This document shows, piece by piece, positions 47,825 through 60,569 of a DNA stretch of 64,000 bases (the first letter of the stretch is position 1; each line of letters begins with the position of its first letter). The notes below the pieces were generated by a model, which had not been told where the DNA came from, searched no databases, and was given only the letters and a program-made list of their open reading frames with translations. The stretch is from Ceriagrion tenellum. Lineage: Eukaryota; Arthropoda; Insecta; Odonata; Coenagrionidae. The position numbers and the translations under genes are program-made. The stretch spans positions 119,802,188 to 119,866,187 of the forward strand of contig OY720636.1 in the NCBI GenBank assembly GCA_963169105.1, given 5' to 3'.

Positions 47825-48363
47825 TGAGGGTTGCCCAAAAAGTTATGCCCCACATTTTTTTCCTCTACTATTAATTCTACAAAAATGAAATTAATACATA
47901 TGAAAGAATGATGTTTTATCAACTCACTCCATATTTCCACATAATCTCCTTCAAGTTCTACTGCCTTCCTCCAATGATTCACGAGGGCATGTATGCCCTG
48001 TTGGTAACAGTCCTCACTTTGGGTATGAAGTGAAGTTTTCAATGCGCTAATCACCTCTTTTTCATCCAAAGTAGTAGTGTGGAAAAGTACTTAGTGTAAT
48101 TATTCAAAATGGATAAGAAAATAAGAGAAATTACAAAGCACTTACCATTATTTCTATTTTTTAGTTTGGGCCAGATTGGGACTCGTAAGCTCTTGCAGTC
48201 TGCTCTCTGCAGAGTCCACAAAATTGGTTCCAAGCACACAGACAAGCGATATGGTAGCATTGTGATAACCTGATATGGCTAAGACCAATATCTCTTGATG
48301 CCTGTTTCAACACTCATTTCTGTTATTAGAGAGTTAAAAAGAGTACTTTTTCGGCAACCCTCG
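47825..48363 (-). mobile_element. short mariner element (539 bp) with non-transposase interior
   Basis: The left end is TGAGGGTTGCCCAAAAAGT and the right end, reverse-complemented, is CGAGGGTTGCCGAAAAAGT. TA duplications flank it (47823-47824, 48364-48365). The minus-strand frame at 48069-47788 holds GIHALVNHWRKAVELEGDYVE, which matches the last residues of mariner transposases. No HTH or catalytic block is present. About 48080-48300 has no similarity to transposase that I can see, so this is either 5' UTR joined to the 3' end or captured sequence. Confidence 0.75.
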
Positions 48364-48465
48364 TAAATAAAAATCTAATGGTATCCTTCCATCTATAACT
48401 CAATCACACCAAAACGACAACCTATTGAGCAAAAAATTTAGTTTCACTATGGGCACATTTTTAAT

Positions 48466-48535
48466 GCCTCAGGGCCTAGGACGGAACCTTAAGGGCCGAA
48501 GCCTCAGGGCCTCAGACAGAACCTTAAGTGTTTAC
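48466..48535 (+). repeat. two-copy tandem repeat, period 35
   Basis: GCCTCAGGGCCT followed by GA-C-GAACCTTAAG occurs at 48466 and at 48501. Confidence 0.65.
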
Positions 48536-48699
48536 TCCCATTTTGCAGAGGTTTCATTTTTTGCTTTTTTAAACTATTTATACCAAAGGTATTTTCTATG
48601 CTATAAGAAATGCATTATGATTACAATTTTGTCAAAAAAAGACACACCAATGATAATTGATCTTTAACTTTGATTAGCACCAAAGGTCATATCAGCGAT

Positions 48700-49500
48700 G
48701 GCTAATAAAAGACATATGATATGTGTGTGTATACCTATAAGTCCCAGCTGGTTGAAACCAATTGTGGAGTACCTAAGGGTTCTGTATTATGTCCACTCCT
48801 GTTAATCATTTTCATTAATGACCTTCCCACTCACTCACCTGTGATGTGATTTTAAATATTGATGATTCATAGCTGGCATAGGTTGAACATTTAAATAATA
48901 AATGAGAACGAAACTAGTTTCCTACAGTTCCACAATAAAATTAATCCACCAGTATTATCCCCCTTCTTAGAGTGAATTTAAATAAATAAATCCACAAGTT
49001 TCACTCCATAAAACTCTTAGGAGTATCTCTAAGCAAGAACCTTGATTAGTATCACCACATTCATGAAATGATTAAAACAGCCATAGGGACATATATGATT
49101 AGTAAACTTGTCTTAACCACTCCATTGGAAACTAACACTTGTGTAATATGCAAAATTCACTCTTACTTGGCCAATGGATTTGTCTTCTGAGGTAACTCTA
49201 GTGCAGCAATGAAGGCATTTTCCATGCATTAGAGGCCTGTGAATGCAATGGAGAATGTACCCATCAGGACCCCAGGATGGCCAGTTGAAGGAACTTCGAA
49301 TAATGACTTTACCTTATATTATATCCTTCACTCCTCTTAGTTGAAAAAAGAACCCATCTCTGTTTTTGCCTAACCCAATTGTTCACTGTCATCTTACTTG
49401 TGGACGGAAGAATGTTCATCTGAGAACTCAGGCACTTACTACATCCAAGAAAGGCCCTCACCACTCCATGACAATTATTTACAATAAATTGCTAATAAGT
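48700..49500 (+). pseudogene. LINE reverse transcriptase second half, decayed
   Basis: The plus strand reads GVPKGSVLCPLLLIIFINDL from 48766, the RT GVPQGS-LGPLLF---INDLP box. The next segments are IKLLGVSLSKNLD (about 49000) and KTAIGTYMISKLVLTTPLE. Then come LANGFVFWGNSS-like (about 49170) and LKELRIMTLPYI. Near 49440-49490 is KKGPHHSMTIIYNKL, the typical end of L2/CR1-type proteins. Several frames are used and stops are common; the FADD box is not legible. Its family differs from the minus-strand RT at 46877-47560. Confidence 0.7.
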
Positions 49501-51795
49501 ACATATACAAAATAAAGTCACTGTGGCTACTTTCAAAATAAAAGTGAAGGAGCTATTTCTTCAAAAATGCTATTACAGCATTGATGAGTTCCTAGGCAAT
49601 TGATTGTTACTATAGAAACAGCGATATTATGATACATTCTGAAGTGTGTTTTTCTTTGTATTGATTATCTGACCATGTTCTATGTCATGTAACTGCCAAC
49701 AGAACAATAATCAATATTATTTACATTACTTTGCACTCATTCCAGCTTTTTACATGAAGTTTTTAACAACTTACATTTTCAGTTAGTCCCACTATCAGCT
49801 TATAACTTAAGAACCCATAACTTACCTGCGGCAACCATTTTCTCGTGAATTTGATGAGGACTCATAAGCCTTCTCATCATACCCGTATTTTTCTCTGTTA
49901 ATCAGTTTGATTAATAATATTAATGCTTTGCTACCAAATCATCTGCATAGGCAGTGTGTATTTGAAAGTAAAAAAAGAAAGACAAAGAGTATCCCTTCCA
50001 TAGTATTTGCATCTGTGATTAAAAGTGCAGAAAATTAATGTCTCCATTTCTTTAAGAGTCATCACTCTACTAGCTGGTAATTTGTTGTGTGGACTGATAA
50101 AAAAAACACCCTTCTCTCTTCCCGGTTTACAGTACTATAAACTATCCCTTGTGATCCTTACAATACAAATAACCCTTCACTCATTGAATGGAAACATATA
50201 CGTAAAAAACTTAGGGCGATAATTTTGTGAGCACAACTTGTTTCTCTTCGTTGTTCAATGCAGTGCTTCTTAAAATCTCATGAGAAATTATCATACCAAT
50301 ATCCTTCAAATGAGACATAAACTAGAGCTATCATTCGATGCATCCAATTTTTACCAGTGTTGCACACAGGCCTCAATTTCAAACCTGTGACAGAGCTGGC
50401 TTATGTCAGATATGAGAGCACTACGAAAATTAAACCGCTTATGCTTGGTCCTATGATCCTGTAGCATACCTCACCCAAGTCCCATCCTCATCACTGGCCA
50501 ACATTTTCCACAACTAGTGAACTAGACCAGTTGCACCGCACTTTCAATTATATTAATGGCCAAAAAAGCAACAGGCATGACATAGGAGTGGGATGGTTCC
50601 TTCTTTCATGTTGCAGTTATTGTTATCTAAATCAGAAACCTCTATAGAAGGGCATGCAATGACATCACAACTGCTCCTGATTGCTCTTCTAAAGCCCCAC
50701 CTTCACTCGTAATCATGAAGAACATTATGTTTTGATCATCTGATTCGCAAGGCCTCACTCAGTCATTAATTTGCAAAATATGTTATCCGCATTTCAATAT
50801 GGGAATCTTTCAATTGAGCAAAATAGAACATAATCATGACCTCAAAGTAATTCATTCAAAAAAATGAAGTGTTACTGATACACATAAGTTTAATCATTAC
50901 CCTTCATATTCAATCAATACGTGGAAAAGCACTAACCTATGTTACCATCTGTTGCATCAAAAGCAAACACTCACATTTTTTTATGATTTTCCACTGTTTG
51001 ATGTTGTCACACTGTCTCTGCTATGGCTTTTCCGGTGCTATCTGGAAAATCTGGAGCTGCATCATACAATGCCTCGGCAAGACCAATAGCGATAAATTTA
51101 GTCATCCTATTATTAAAAGTAGGGGCAGATTCTGAGTGGGGTAACTAACTACACATTGGGCACTATTGGCCTGCATTATATAAAAGAAAGGGAGTAGGAA
51201 ATTAAGAAAAAAAATTACGATTACAATACTAAATTGTTTCAAAAATCAAAGATTCTCCCTTCATTGATTTGGTGCCTCAGATTCAAATCTTTGTTTCATT
51301 GAGATGTCAACTATAGTGAGATTTCCTGACATCTTTGGCATTTGTATCTTCACACAGCCTTTCTTGCTCCTTTTCCATTCCCTCCATGGCATATGAGATG
51401 GATATTCCAAAAAGTAAATCCATTTTCAACTTGAATATTTCTCTCCACTGAATTAGGGAGCCTGAGTTTCTTTGATTTATTTTCACCACTTCACATTAAT
51501 CCAAGAAAAGTTCTTCCGACTTTCCAATAGTTTTTATAGGCTGAATTTGAGGGATTTTAGCTTACTGGCCAGGATGCAAAATTTGATTTGAGAGTACCAA
51601 CTCAGCAATTTAACTTCATCACCCTTTTATTATGAAAAAATCTTAGAACCTGCCTGACAGTACGCAATGAACTACTTGCATCTCTTCAGACAGTTGACCA
51701 ATTAACAATATTTCAGTTCACTTCCTACTACACAGGGTGTGCTACTAACATTTTTCAAATGAGGTATTTCAGACCCCAAGTGGTAGGAATAATGA
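49501..51795. other. no recognisable gene
   Basis: CpG-poor sequence. A plus-strand frame at 50869-51135 (88 codons) and a minus-strand frame at 51489-51307 (FKLKMDLLFGISI) have no family I can name. Confidence 0.4.
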
Positions 51796-51799
51796 CATA

Positions 51800-52854
51800 C
51801 CGTAATTTTATGATTATAATATGCACCCACTTTATGGTGAGCGCAATGTAAGAATTTACTTATCACCATGTATAATACACAGTCTGCTTTTAGCGAACGG
51901 TATTCTATGCCATTTTATACCGCGCTGTTCAGCGCCTGAAAGATCACTGCGCGAGCGGTAATGCTGCCTATTGATGGCTTTTCCCTTTGCTCTTACCCCT
52001 TTGGTTTCTCAATGTGACACTCTATCAGTAGTATGTTCTTCTCCTCCAAAACTTCCATGCGTATCTATGAAAATATTTGTCGATAAATGATAAATTGTTA
52101 CACTGTCACTAAAAAGTACCTTTGTCTGTATTCAATTCACCTCACATTATGTCCGTTCGTGTCGGATTCCGTCCGATCTACTAGAGGATGTTTCGTTACT
52201 CAGCAATTTGAAGATGTTACATTTCTGTGTAATATTTTAAAGAAAAACTCTCCCTAAGAATGATATATGGTCACAGAATATGCAAACAAAAACATAAATA
52301 ACTACACGCAAATACATACAAATAATTAAATACACGCAAATAAAAAGCCTGGAATGATGAAAATTCAACCAAAGATTGGCTGTGTAATGAGTGGTGCAAA
52401 GATGCGGTTTGTAGACGTCATATGTTGGTTCTAGATATATTAGATGCCATCGAATGCCATGCATCAAGAATATGAGAATGGCACAGACATTGTCATTATT
52501 CCTGGAGGGATGACAAGCCAGTTGCAGGTGATAGATGTAAGTTGCAACCGTCTGTTTAAGACACAGATGCATAAAAAGTGGAATGAGTGGCTTCATTCCA
52601 AACCACATTCTTTGACAACTTCAGAAAGGCAAAGAAACAGGAGTTAGCGCTAATTAGTCAGTAGATTAAAGAGTCTTCATTGCATTGTTTTTTATTAGAA
52701 ATTGTAAAATCAAATACCTATAAGTTGAGATTACTTTAAATGTGATGCATGGCCCGAATAAAAAGTGATAAGATTGTAACCATGTATAATACGCACCCTA
52801 ATTTTTTGACGAATTTTCGTGGAAAAAAATGTGTATATACACGGAAAATTATGG
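51800..52854 (+). mobile_element. pogo/Tigger-type element, internally deleted
   Basis: The left end CCGTAATTTT and the right end AAAATTATGG are near-perfect inverted repeats flanked by TA (51798-51799, 52855-52856). Subterminal ATAATATGCACCC and, inverted, GGGTGCGTATTAT are also paired. At 1055 bp it is shorter than an autonomous Tigger of about 2.5 kb; only the C-terminal part of the transposase remains. Confidence 0.75.
52380..52690 (+). pseudogene. Tigger/pogo transposase DDE fragment
   Basis: An upstream frame gives RRHMLVLDILDAIECHAS, like the (K)MLVWDSFRGH block with the catalytic Asp. A frameshift leads into ENGTDIVIIPGGMTSQLQVI and DVSCNRLFKTQMHKKWNEWL, the D--VIPGG-TS-LQPLDV-VN-PFK block of the CENP-B-like DDE domain. 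The frame then stops. The N-terminal DNA-binding domains are absent. Confidence 0.75.
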
Positions 52855-52856
52855 TA

Positions 52857-55451
52857 TCACACTGTGAGGATTTCACATGTTTTCTCATCAAAATAAATTC
52901 TTTGGTGGGGGAACTTTCCAGATTTTCAACAAAAAAGATGGGCCCCAATATGGTGGACTACAAAGAAGGGTTCGTCAGAATCTTAGGAAAATATTTGGGG
53001 CAAAACGTAAACAGACTCACGTCAAAGTGACGTGATAAAACTTCCCTTTAGGCAGAAATATTGGGCAATAAAGAATGGCACATATTTTCTATGGATTTAT
53101 CCACATCAATTCATTATAAATATACTCTCTAGAAGATAATTTAAAACTTAAGCAAAAAACTAGGCAATGGTAAATGTTTTTAGTAATTTATTAGATATAT
53201 ATTTCATAAATATGACAAATTTGGATGGTTATTGTCAATACCAGCTCATTTTTGCTGACAAAAGACACATTTACAGAAGCTTACTTTTATGTGAGCAAGC
53301 TTCTTAGTGGTAGGGAAAATAGTGATTTCATATAAATTTGACAGGGCAACAAACACTCATATATGCAATCAATTGGTTTCCTACATCATAAGAGTTACCA
53401 AACATTTGATAAGTAGATATTCAATTTGATCATGCAAACTGTGACCCAAAACCATCTGACGGTAAAGATAAATGTTAATACTTCAAAGCCACCAACAGTT
53501 ACATAGGAAAACAATTTGGTTAAAAAGGCACCATCTTCAGGAGACAGGGTACATTAAATACTAAATTCTAGTCATTATTTAACTCGAATGATTTCAAATT
53601 AGTTAAGGCAATCATTAATCAAAATATTCACTGTATAGCAAGCAGTGTTAACAAAGAAAGAGCATTAAAAATATTGTTACCCCAATTAGATTCCCCATCT
53701 TCATTGACTTTCATTTGCTACAACACATAATAATTTTTAATTGCTTTTTTACATAAAATATATTTATATAAGAAATGAATAGTACAATGAAGATGAATAA
53801 CAACTTTGGATATAACAAACCTATTAATTTTGTGTTGTACCATTCAATAGAGAGGCTAATTTGTTAAGTTAAAAATATATTTTTTTTATAAATACAAGGT
53901 ATTATAATTGGAGCATGTATGAAATGTCGTTACAAATCACAAAATAATTCCTTCCAGGCAATTGCACAGGCAATAAATACTCTTGAGGGGATTTGAGGAA
54001 AGATTGGAAACCACAGTAAGTGGTACAGTCATGAAATAGTCTACAAACTAATTCACAAAACACACATTCAAATCTGTACAACTCTCGTCAGTTAATAATA
54101 CATTCACATTGACTTTAGAAGCCAATTACACTTATTGCTATTTATTTACATTTTTTTCTTAAAGCAACCCCTTCGACGAAGTTCGATTTTTTTCATTAAA
54201 CATACAGTTCATGTGATGCATTCTTCAAGTATTTCTGCATGTTCTATTACATATGAGAGCACAATCGCAATGAAACCAAAGTTGTCCAAAAGTGTGACAA
54301 ACTAGACTTCACTCCATGAGCATAAACCCCTTTGTTCATTGGAGCAATAAACACTCAACTGCACCATAAGAGGACCCAACATTGTTGTGAGATTCATTAA
54401 AATTTTACAGCTGTGTAATCCCTGAAGAGCACATATCTTAAGCCCACATCCAACAGGTTTAAATAAGTTATCAGGTATTTTTAGACTCTTTTCACCTCTA
54501 CTCAAAGCAGAGTTTTGTACTTATCCTTCTGTATATAGACTTAGAAAAATTATTTGCAATTGAGAAATGCAATGTCCAAGCAGGTGATGTGATAAAATTG
54601 CAGCACCAGTATTTTAAAAAATTTAGAGAGCATTTACATACATACATAGGAGAGCTTTTTCTCAGAACAATCACAGAGATAGGTAAATCCTGTGAGTACA
54701 TTACATACTTAAATACCATAAAAAGAGTGTAGAGGGATAAATGCTGCAGAAAACATTCCATACACATTATTCAAAATAAACAAATCTCGTTGTAATTAAA
54801 TGTGACTACAGGGGCATGTCCAAAATACATATTTCACAAGTACACACGCACACACACAAATAAGCTGCCTAAGACATTTTTTTTAACCTTCACAACAATT
54901 ATCTTAGTGAGAAAGTGGCATTCATTCAATGTACACATTATACAACTTATATATTCTACACTAGCACAGAGCTTTTATGAATATCTGATATCAACTCCTT
55001 AGCATCTGAACTAAGTGCAAACAGTTTTTGACCTTAGGGTTAATGTAAAATACAAGACCCACACCACACGAAAGTCCCGCATTATTTTGCACAGCAACCA
55101 CAATAAAGCCACTAGCACTACAACTCATATGCCACCAGGTAGAGAGCATAGCAATGAGGCTTCAAAATGATATTGTAAGATTTCTATACCTTACATATCC
55201 CAAATGGAAGTTTAGAAAATATATTAGCCATCTCCTAGTTACTTATAATAATGTATTTACATTCTACTTCGACTATTACAAAAGACCAAACACAACCCAT
55301 ACCTCACTAAATCTTTGTAATCAGCATCTGATATTTATACACAAGAGATGGATGGGCCCAACACTGTTAAAACTTCCAATACATCAACTAAGACACAATT
55401 TTCATGTAGTCCGTAACATCAAAGGCATTTCCTATTCCTAAAACACTTAGT
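52857..55451 (-). other. probable 3' UTR and downstream flank of the Myb gene
   Basis: Follows the Myb stop codon on the minus strand. It is very AT-rich and almost free of CpG, with no coding motif on either strand. A 95-codon plus-strand frame (55154-55441) is likely chance. The extent of the UTR cannot be fixed without transcripts. Confidence 0.4.
53187..53192 (-). terminator. candidate polyadenylation signal
   Basis: AATAAA on the minus strand, about 2.26 kb past the Myb stop. A second AATAAA lies at 54146-54141 (about 1.3 kb past). In AT-rich DNA such hexamers are common, so either or neither may be used. Confidence 0.2.
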
Positions 55452-55565
55452 TTAGGGATCGAGAAAATGGGCTGGGAGGGTATTTACATAGTTCCACGCT
55501 TTTTCAGTCATCTCCAACTGATCCTCGGTTTTACCATATGCCACTATTTCCCAATGCACATCAAC
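55452..55565 (-). CDS. Myb: Myb transcription factor, last coding exon (C-terminal end)
   Basis: The acceptor TATTTTCAG lies just upstream; the exon opens in phase 0 with VDVHWEIVAYG and ends PAHFLDP followed by TAA (55454-55452), 37 residues in all. The segment WEIVAYG, then KTEDQLEMTEKAWNYV, matches the extreme C-terminus of animal Myb proteins. Human c-Myb has CGKTEEQM and ARKYVNAF at the same place, and B-Myb has a corresponding W-T-A-GGT-DQL block. In Myb-family proteins this C-terminal region is regulatory and acts on transactivation or DNA binding. The protein would be nuclear. This exon is the main basis for naming the gene. Confidence 0.8.
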   Translation of the reverse strand, partial: VDVHWEIVAYGKTEDQLEMTEKAWNYVNTLPAHFLDP

Positions 55566-58500
55566 CTGAAAATAAGTACTTGTGTCAATACCCACTTTCA
55601 AATTCGTAACATTCAATTAGCAAGAGATTAAATAGGGATAATATTTTATCAATGAAAACAGAAAACCAACATGTGGGTCTAAGGACTCAGATTACGAAAG
55701 TACTGAAATATTATATTGCTCTGAATATTCCTCTCCAATGATTTCAACGTAGTTTCGGTTATCATTTTTGAAAAAGAAATAATGTTTACTATCAGAAACT
55801 TTTCTCCAATAAGAAAATGCTTAAATAAAAAATACTGATTCCCCACCAACAAATCAAATTAAAAACCAAAACTAATAATTTAAAAATCAAAATGAACCTA
55901 AGAAACTTGGACCGTCGTCCATTCCACATTTATTGAGGGTAAGAAGCAACAGGATAAATTCCATTCAAGATCTCCATCAGATGATATACTATGATGCCTA
56001 CATATAAACAAATCTAAAAACAAATATAGATGATCCCACTACATATAAACAAAACCGGAAGGTAGGATTCAAAGATAGCAATCCAAAATATTACAAGCTG
56101 CATGGTAAGCCAGCAGCAATTCACTCACACCAAAATAAAAATTCTTTACGCACTACTTAATGAAACTTAATATACTTTGAGCATGATTCTTCCCTCTTTA
56201 TAATGGAGACCACATTTGAATTTTACGCTTTAATTTCAGTTGCTATAGGAAGAATGAGGTAACTACTGTAACATTATTCGGCAATATCTTTTTATAAGGC
56301 AAATTCTCAGTAATTAAATAAAAATATCTATAAGACTCTTTAACTTGATTAATTTCTGCACACAGTGTATTTAGAACACCTTCACAACGGAAGCTATCTG
56401 TGATTTTGAGAAAATGACTGCACTGATTATTTGATTTATTAAAAAAAAGGTGAGAAATCTTATTTACTGCGTTACTACTGACGAGATATAGGATGGAAAT
56501 ACCTCATTTTTCAATGTTTTCCCATGTAAAATCGCCGGTATTTTTTTGTAAAATATCTCAGAAAGTACACATGCCATTTCCCATGTAAAATGGCTGGTAT
56601 TTTTTTCATATATATCTCAGAAAGTAGTGAGGCAAGAGGCAAATATTTTGGTACCTATAGAGTGAGGTATTTCTTTTGAAAATGAGACCAAATTTATTGG
56701 TTTCTAGGTGAAATGATATCTCAATCAATCCACCTTAAGCATTGTGCAAAGAGAATAAATGATATAGCAAATTGTTAAGGGTTGATGCAGAATCTGTTTT
56801 TTTTTTTAACTTGCTGACTCTTCCTGATGTGTGGAAACATTTTCCCTTTCAAAAATAAATAATGTTAGTAGAACACCAACATTAGCAGTAATTCCCTCCA
56901 TCCCTTGGGTTGCCATTCTTTTCAGAGGAATTAGTAGACAACAAGAACTTTTAAAAAACAATAACAAAGGTAGAGACAATGCTGTAGACATTGAAGTCAG
57001 ACAACAATCAAACCAAGATTAATTACATTGCAATCCGGTGAAGTTCAGCATTTCTGATAGAGGCTCAAAAAATAGGCCCTTTTTTTTCATTCTCTCGCGA
57101 GAGACAGCAGTTCGGCAGAACAATAAAAATTCCAAAATCGTAATAACAAACATTCAACAGAAAAAAAACAGGCTGTCTCCACTTTGTTTCATTACAAATG
57201 CTTCAGGCCTTTATGTTTGGCCTCAAACTCAGGGTTGCAAAACTTTTGTACTGATAGTAATCTTAATTGCCTGCGACTGACTGTAAAACAGCGACATTTG
57301 AAGGACGTCATAAGCATATATAATATACTTCTTGCATATTCTCCCCTGGGACTGACTTTGACATGTTAGGGTTTTCCCCCAGGCATATGGCATGTGGGAG
57401 AGGGAGGAAGGATATCGGTGCAAGAGGGAATATAGATATATGTGTCATTGCTGTATTGCCATGTGACTGGTGCATCTAGTCGTGACCAGGCCAGCCAGAT
57501 TATGCGAATGGAAGACAAATATGACAGAACTAATCAGTAGACAAGTAACTTAGTTTCTTCTGTCATAAGCTGTATGGTAATGCAGTTTTGGTATTACTTC
57601 AATGAAAAGAGAGATCACCAGCATCCATGCTTTGTACAAAATTATAGTAAAACATCTATACTTCCATTTGAAAATTTTTGAGAAATTTTAATTTAAAATG
57701 TGGGATTTTAAATGAGGACTGGAAAAGATAAAAACTTGTGAAAATTTCAGGTCATTTAAGAAAATACCCAAACTTTTCCCAGTCCTCCTAGTTTTCCACA
57801 GCAGTAGCAACCATATTGTCTGTTATGTCAGCTTTTGGTTTCAACGTTAACTCTTTTGTGGCGAATTCTGGCTGTATTTGATCAGGATTTTCAAAGCAAA
57901 AGAATGAATGCCTGCCATAGCTGATAAGGAATTTCCTAGTAAATAATGAATACCAGCTACAGTTCATTTGCGTTAACCTGGCTGATGACAACTCGCGAGA
58001 GGGGAAATGTGTGGAGGAGGGGAAAATTGGAGGGGTATCTGTCCGCCATACATCCTGCGCAGTAAGAGATTTTGGTTTGGATTAGTCAAAGTTCTTACAT
58101 TTTGGCCCATCAAGGGATAGGGTTTTCAAGCCACATGTGGTTTACCTCCTCCCTGATAGCGTTCTAGCTTAATCAAAATTACACCAACATAGTTGCGTTT
58201 ACAGGACAACATGCAGGCGTAAACAAGTCAGCCCACCAGACTTCAGATTTGAAGAGGAACCGTCCTCCCCTACTTTCCCCTCCCTTTCCACCATGGGAAA
58301 ACTGTTCGCGCATGGCTCCCCTCTCGCGCTGCTGCTTCCCCTTTTCTGGGTTGGTCTAGGCCCACCTGAGCAGTAGACTGAGTGTCAGCCAAGTTATTGT
58401 GACTGAACTGTACAGTGGATACTGAGCTAAAGTATGAGACCACAGCCAAAACAAGGAACACTGGAATTCAGGCACCTTCTATGGTACCCTACTTAGCAAG

Positions 58501-59670
58501 CATCCTAGCCCTATAAACTGTAAATGAAATTGACCCTCCAACTCATAGGATCACATAAACATAACTCTTGAGGTCAAATCATTATATTTATTTTGGACTG
58601 TGACTGTTAGCAGCCTCTCTCGTAGCATGGGTCCTCAGTTGACAAATGCATTTGCAGTGGTCATGCTAAACGAACATTTGTGGTACCCATAAAAAAATCC
58701 TATAGAATAGGTTTATGATATTTTTCTGATCGCTAGCAATTAGTTAATTACATTGTAACCAGTTAATATTAACTCTAGAATTAAATTTAAAATATAAAAA
58801 TGAAAAATACAATGCATTTGTTTCAGTCTATACTTTGGGAGTGTTCAACAGAATCATGTTTAAAAACACTGCAAATAGCAATGAGTCGTCTGAGGACCCA
58901 TAGTGTGATAGAGGCAGCTACTTGGTTGTAGGGTGAGGTCCCATGCCTGAGGAAAGGGACCAGCCGACCACTGAATTGGATACCCAGACAGATGAATAGC
59001 ATACCCATACAATTCTTGATCACTACAGAGCTTCGTACAGTGGAGTGAATGCTCACGCTTCTCAAAACTGGAAGAATTTCCATAGTGAGGCTTTGACTCA
59101 AAAGGGTAAACACATCAATTTCAAGGCAACCCGACCCAAATTAGTTTGATCTTATTGAATATGATGCTTCCGCAGATAAATTGTGGTTGACATAATAAAA
59201 TATGTATTGTATGGAGATTCCCAGTGCTCTCTTCCATTCATATTGCAATCAAGGATTGAGTAATTAATTATCAAATAATAGAGAAACTTAGTTCAAAACT
59301 AATCCAACCACAGAAAGATTATATTTACTCTACAAGAGCTCCTAATACTTCTCAGATAATTGACACCCAGTTTAAGTTAGAAGACTATATTTTAAAATTA
59401 CTCCCTAAACTATCCTGAGTTGGATGCATATAAAAATTGCTAACGCCTTCAATAGTTTATGATTTTCCATAGGAAGTTCATATTCAGAGCAATCAGTAAA
59501 TGGTGGCATCTTTAGCCATTCAAGATTTTGAGAATTCCATTCAGACCAGGAAAGAATTTGACATTAGACTAGGGTTAGTGCTGGGACTTGACTCAAAGTA
59601 AACCAAGTTAAGACATTTTTCACGAGGACATAAAACATTTGACTGAGTTTGTTAATAGTGGGAAACGTAC
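55566..59670 (-). other. last intron of the Myb gene (4.1 kb)
   Basis: Bounded by donor GTACGT (59670-59665) and acceptor CAG (55568-55566). CpG-poor. It contains the 59-bp tandem repeat near 56.5 kb. A G-rich stretch at 57990-58050 and a C-rich stretch at 58260-58360 flank a 200-bp segment, but I found no clean inverted repeat. No further exon is evident. Confidence 0.6.
56521..56640 (+). repeat. two-copy tandem repeat, period 59
   Basis: Units at 56521 and 56580 share CCCATGTAAAAT, then GGTATTTTTTT, then ATATCTCAGAAAGTA. The two copies differ at scattered sites. Confidence 0.65.
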
Positions 59671-59781
59671 TTTTGGAAGATAACGGTTGGACTTGTTGCA
59701 AGACATCACATCACCAAGAGAGGCAGCAGTTGCTGGGGTATCCTCAAACTGAATTCGTTTCACCACTGGATTCCGTTGGTT
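59671..59781 (-). CDS. Myb: Myb transcription factor, penultimate coding exon
   Basis: Thirty-seven codons in phase 0 between acceptor TTAAACAG and donor GTACGT. It encodes NQRNPVVKRIQFEDTPATAA and then SLGDVMSCNKSNRYLPK. It holds one proline-directed site (DTP) and a basic start (VVKR). Exon size, splice sites and frame continuity with the last exon are the evidence; the sequence itself is weakly conserved. Another small exon between this and the 62.7-62.9 kb exon cannot be excluded, because every junction is phase 0. Confidence 0.65.
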
Positions 59782-60249
59782 CTGTTTAAGTAGAGATACA
59801 AAACAACCAAATGTTAAACCTGAGGGAGAACAGTTTTTCATCATAAACAGACAGCAAGCAATAACTGGTACACACAATCATGCTCCATTCGTATCAACAC
59901 CTGGTTCAGTGGACCTTCACAAATTAGATCCACATAATCCAGATTGGACACCTGCATTTAGAGAGGGTGTTTTTCTTCAACAGCTGATGAGATACCATTG
60001 CTAACACATCATCTAACAATTGCTTGAACCCAATGCTTTGGTTGATATGTACATTGAACTTGCCACAAAAACTTAATGCCTAGACATTAATTTATATTTT
60101 TTGTTATGATAAAAATTGGCTAACACAGGTGAGAGTGCACAATACAGGAGTTCATTTCGGTAGGAATATTGCCATTAAATCTATTGCTAAACAAGAACAC
60201 CAGAGAGGATAAAAGCACAATAGTAGCTGAGCTCAACTTCAGCTCTTAA

Positions 60250-60474
60250 CCCTTTGGCAGACAATAAGCAATAGGCATCTAGTCCAGGGACATTTTACAT
60301 AATATTTTTCACCCTCCTGGGACACTAAACTTTCCTCTTATACCTAGCTAGCATCCTCATCGACCGCAGCAACCATCGTGCATCATTCAGGCTCTCAAAT
60401 TTTGATGGCATTAGAGGTGTTGCCCCCAGAGAGACTAGATATCAATTATGGTACCCATCTTTTCAACAAAAGGG
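60250..60474. mobile_element. piggyBac-type MITE (225 bp)
   Basis: TTAA lies at both edges (60246-60249, 60475-60478). The tips CCCTTTGGCAG on the left and CCCTTTTGTTG (right end, reverse complement) start with the same CCCTTT. There is no coding capacity. The short tips make this less certain than the copy at 61314. Confidence 0.5.
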
Positions 60475-60569
60475 TTAAGTAAATATTTAGTTCATGGAGG
60501 AAAATTTTAATGATTTATCAAATAAGGTGGCCCACATTAAAATATCCCCAGTAACTTAACCACATGTAT

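Noticed and set aside
48000..48260. possible spliced host exon around 48.1-48.2 kb
   Set aside because: It lies inside the TA-flanked tips of a mariner element; no reading frame continues across the suggested splice site.
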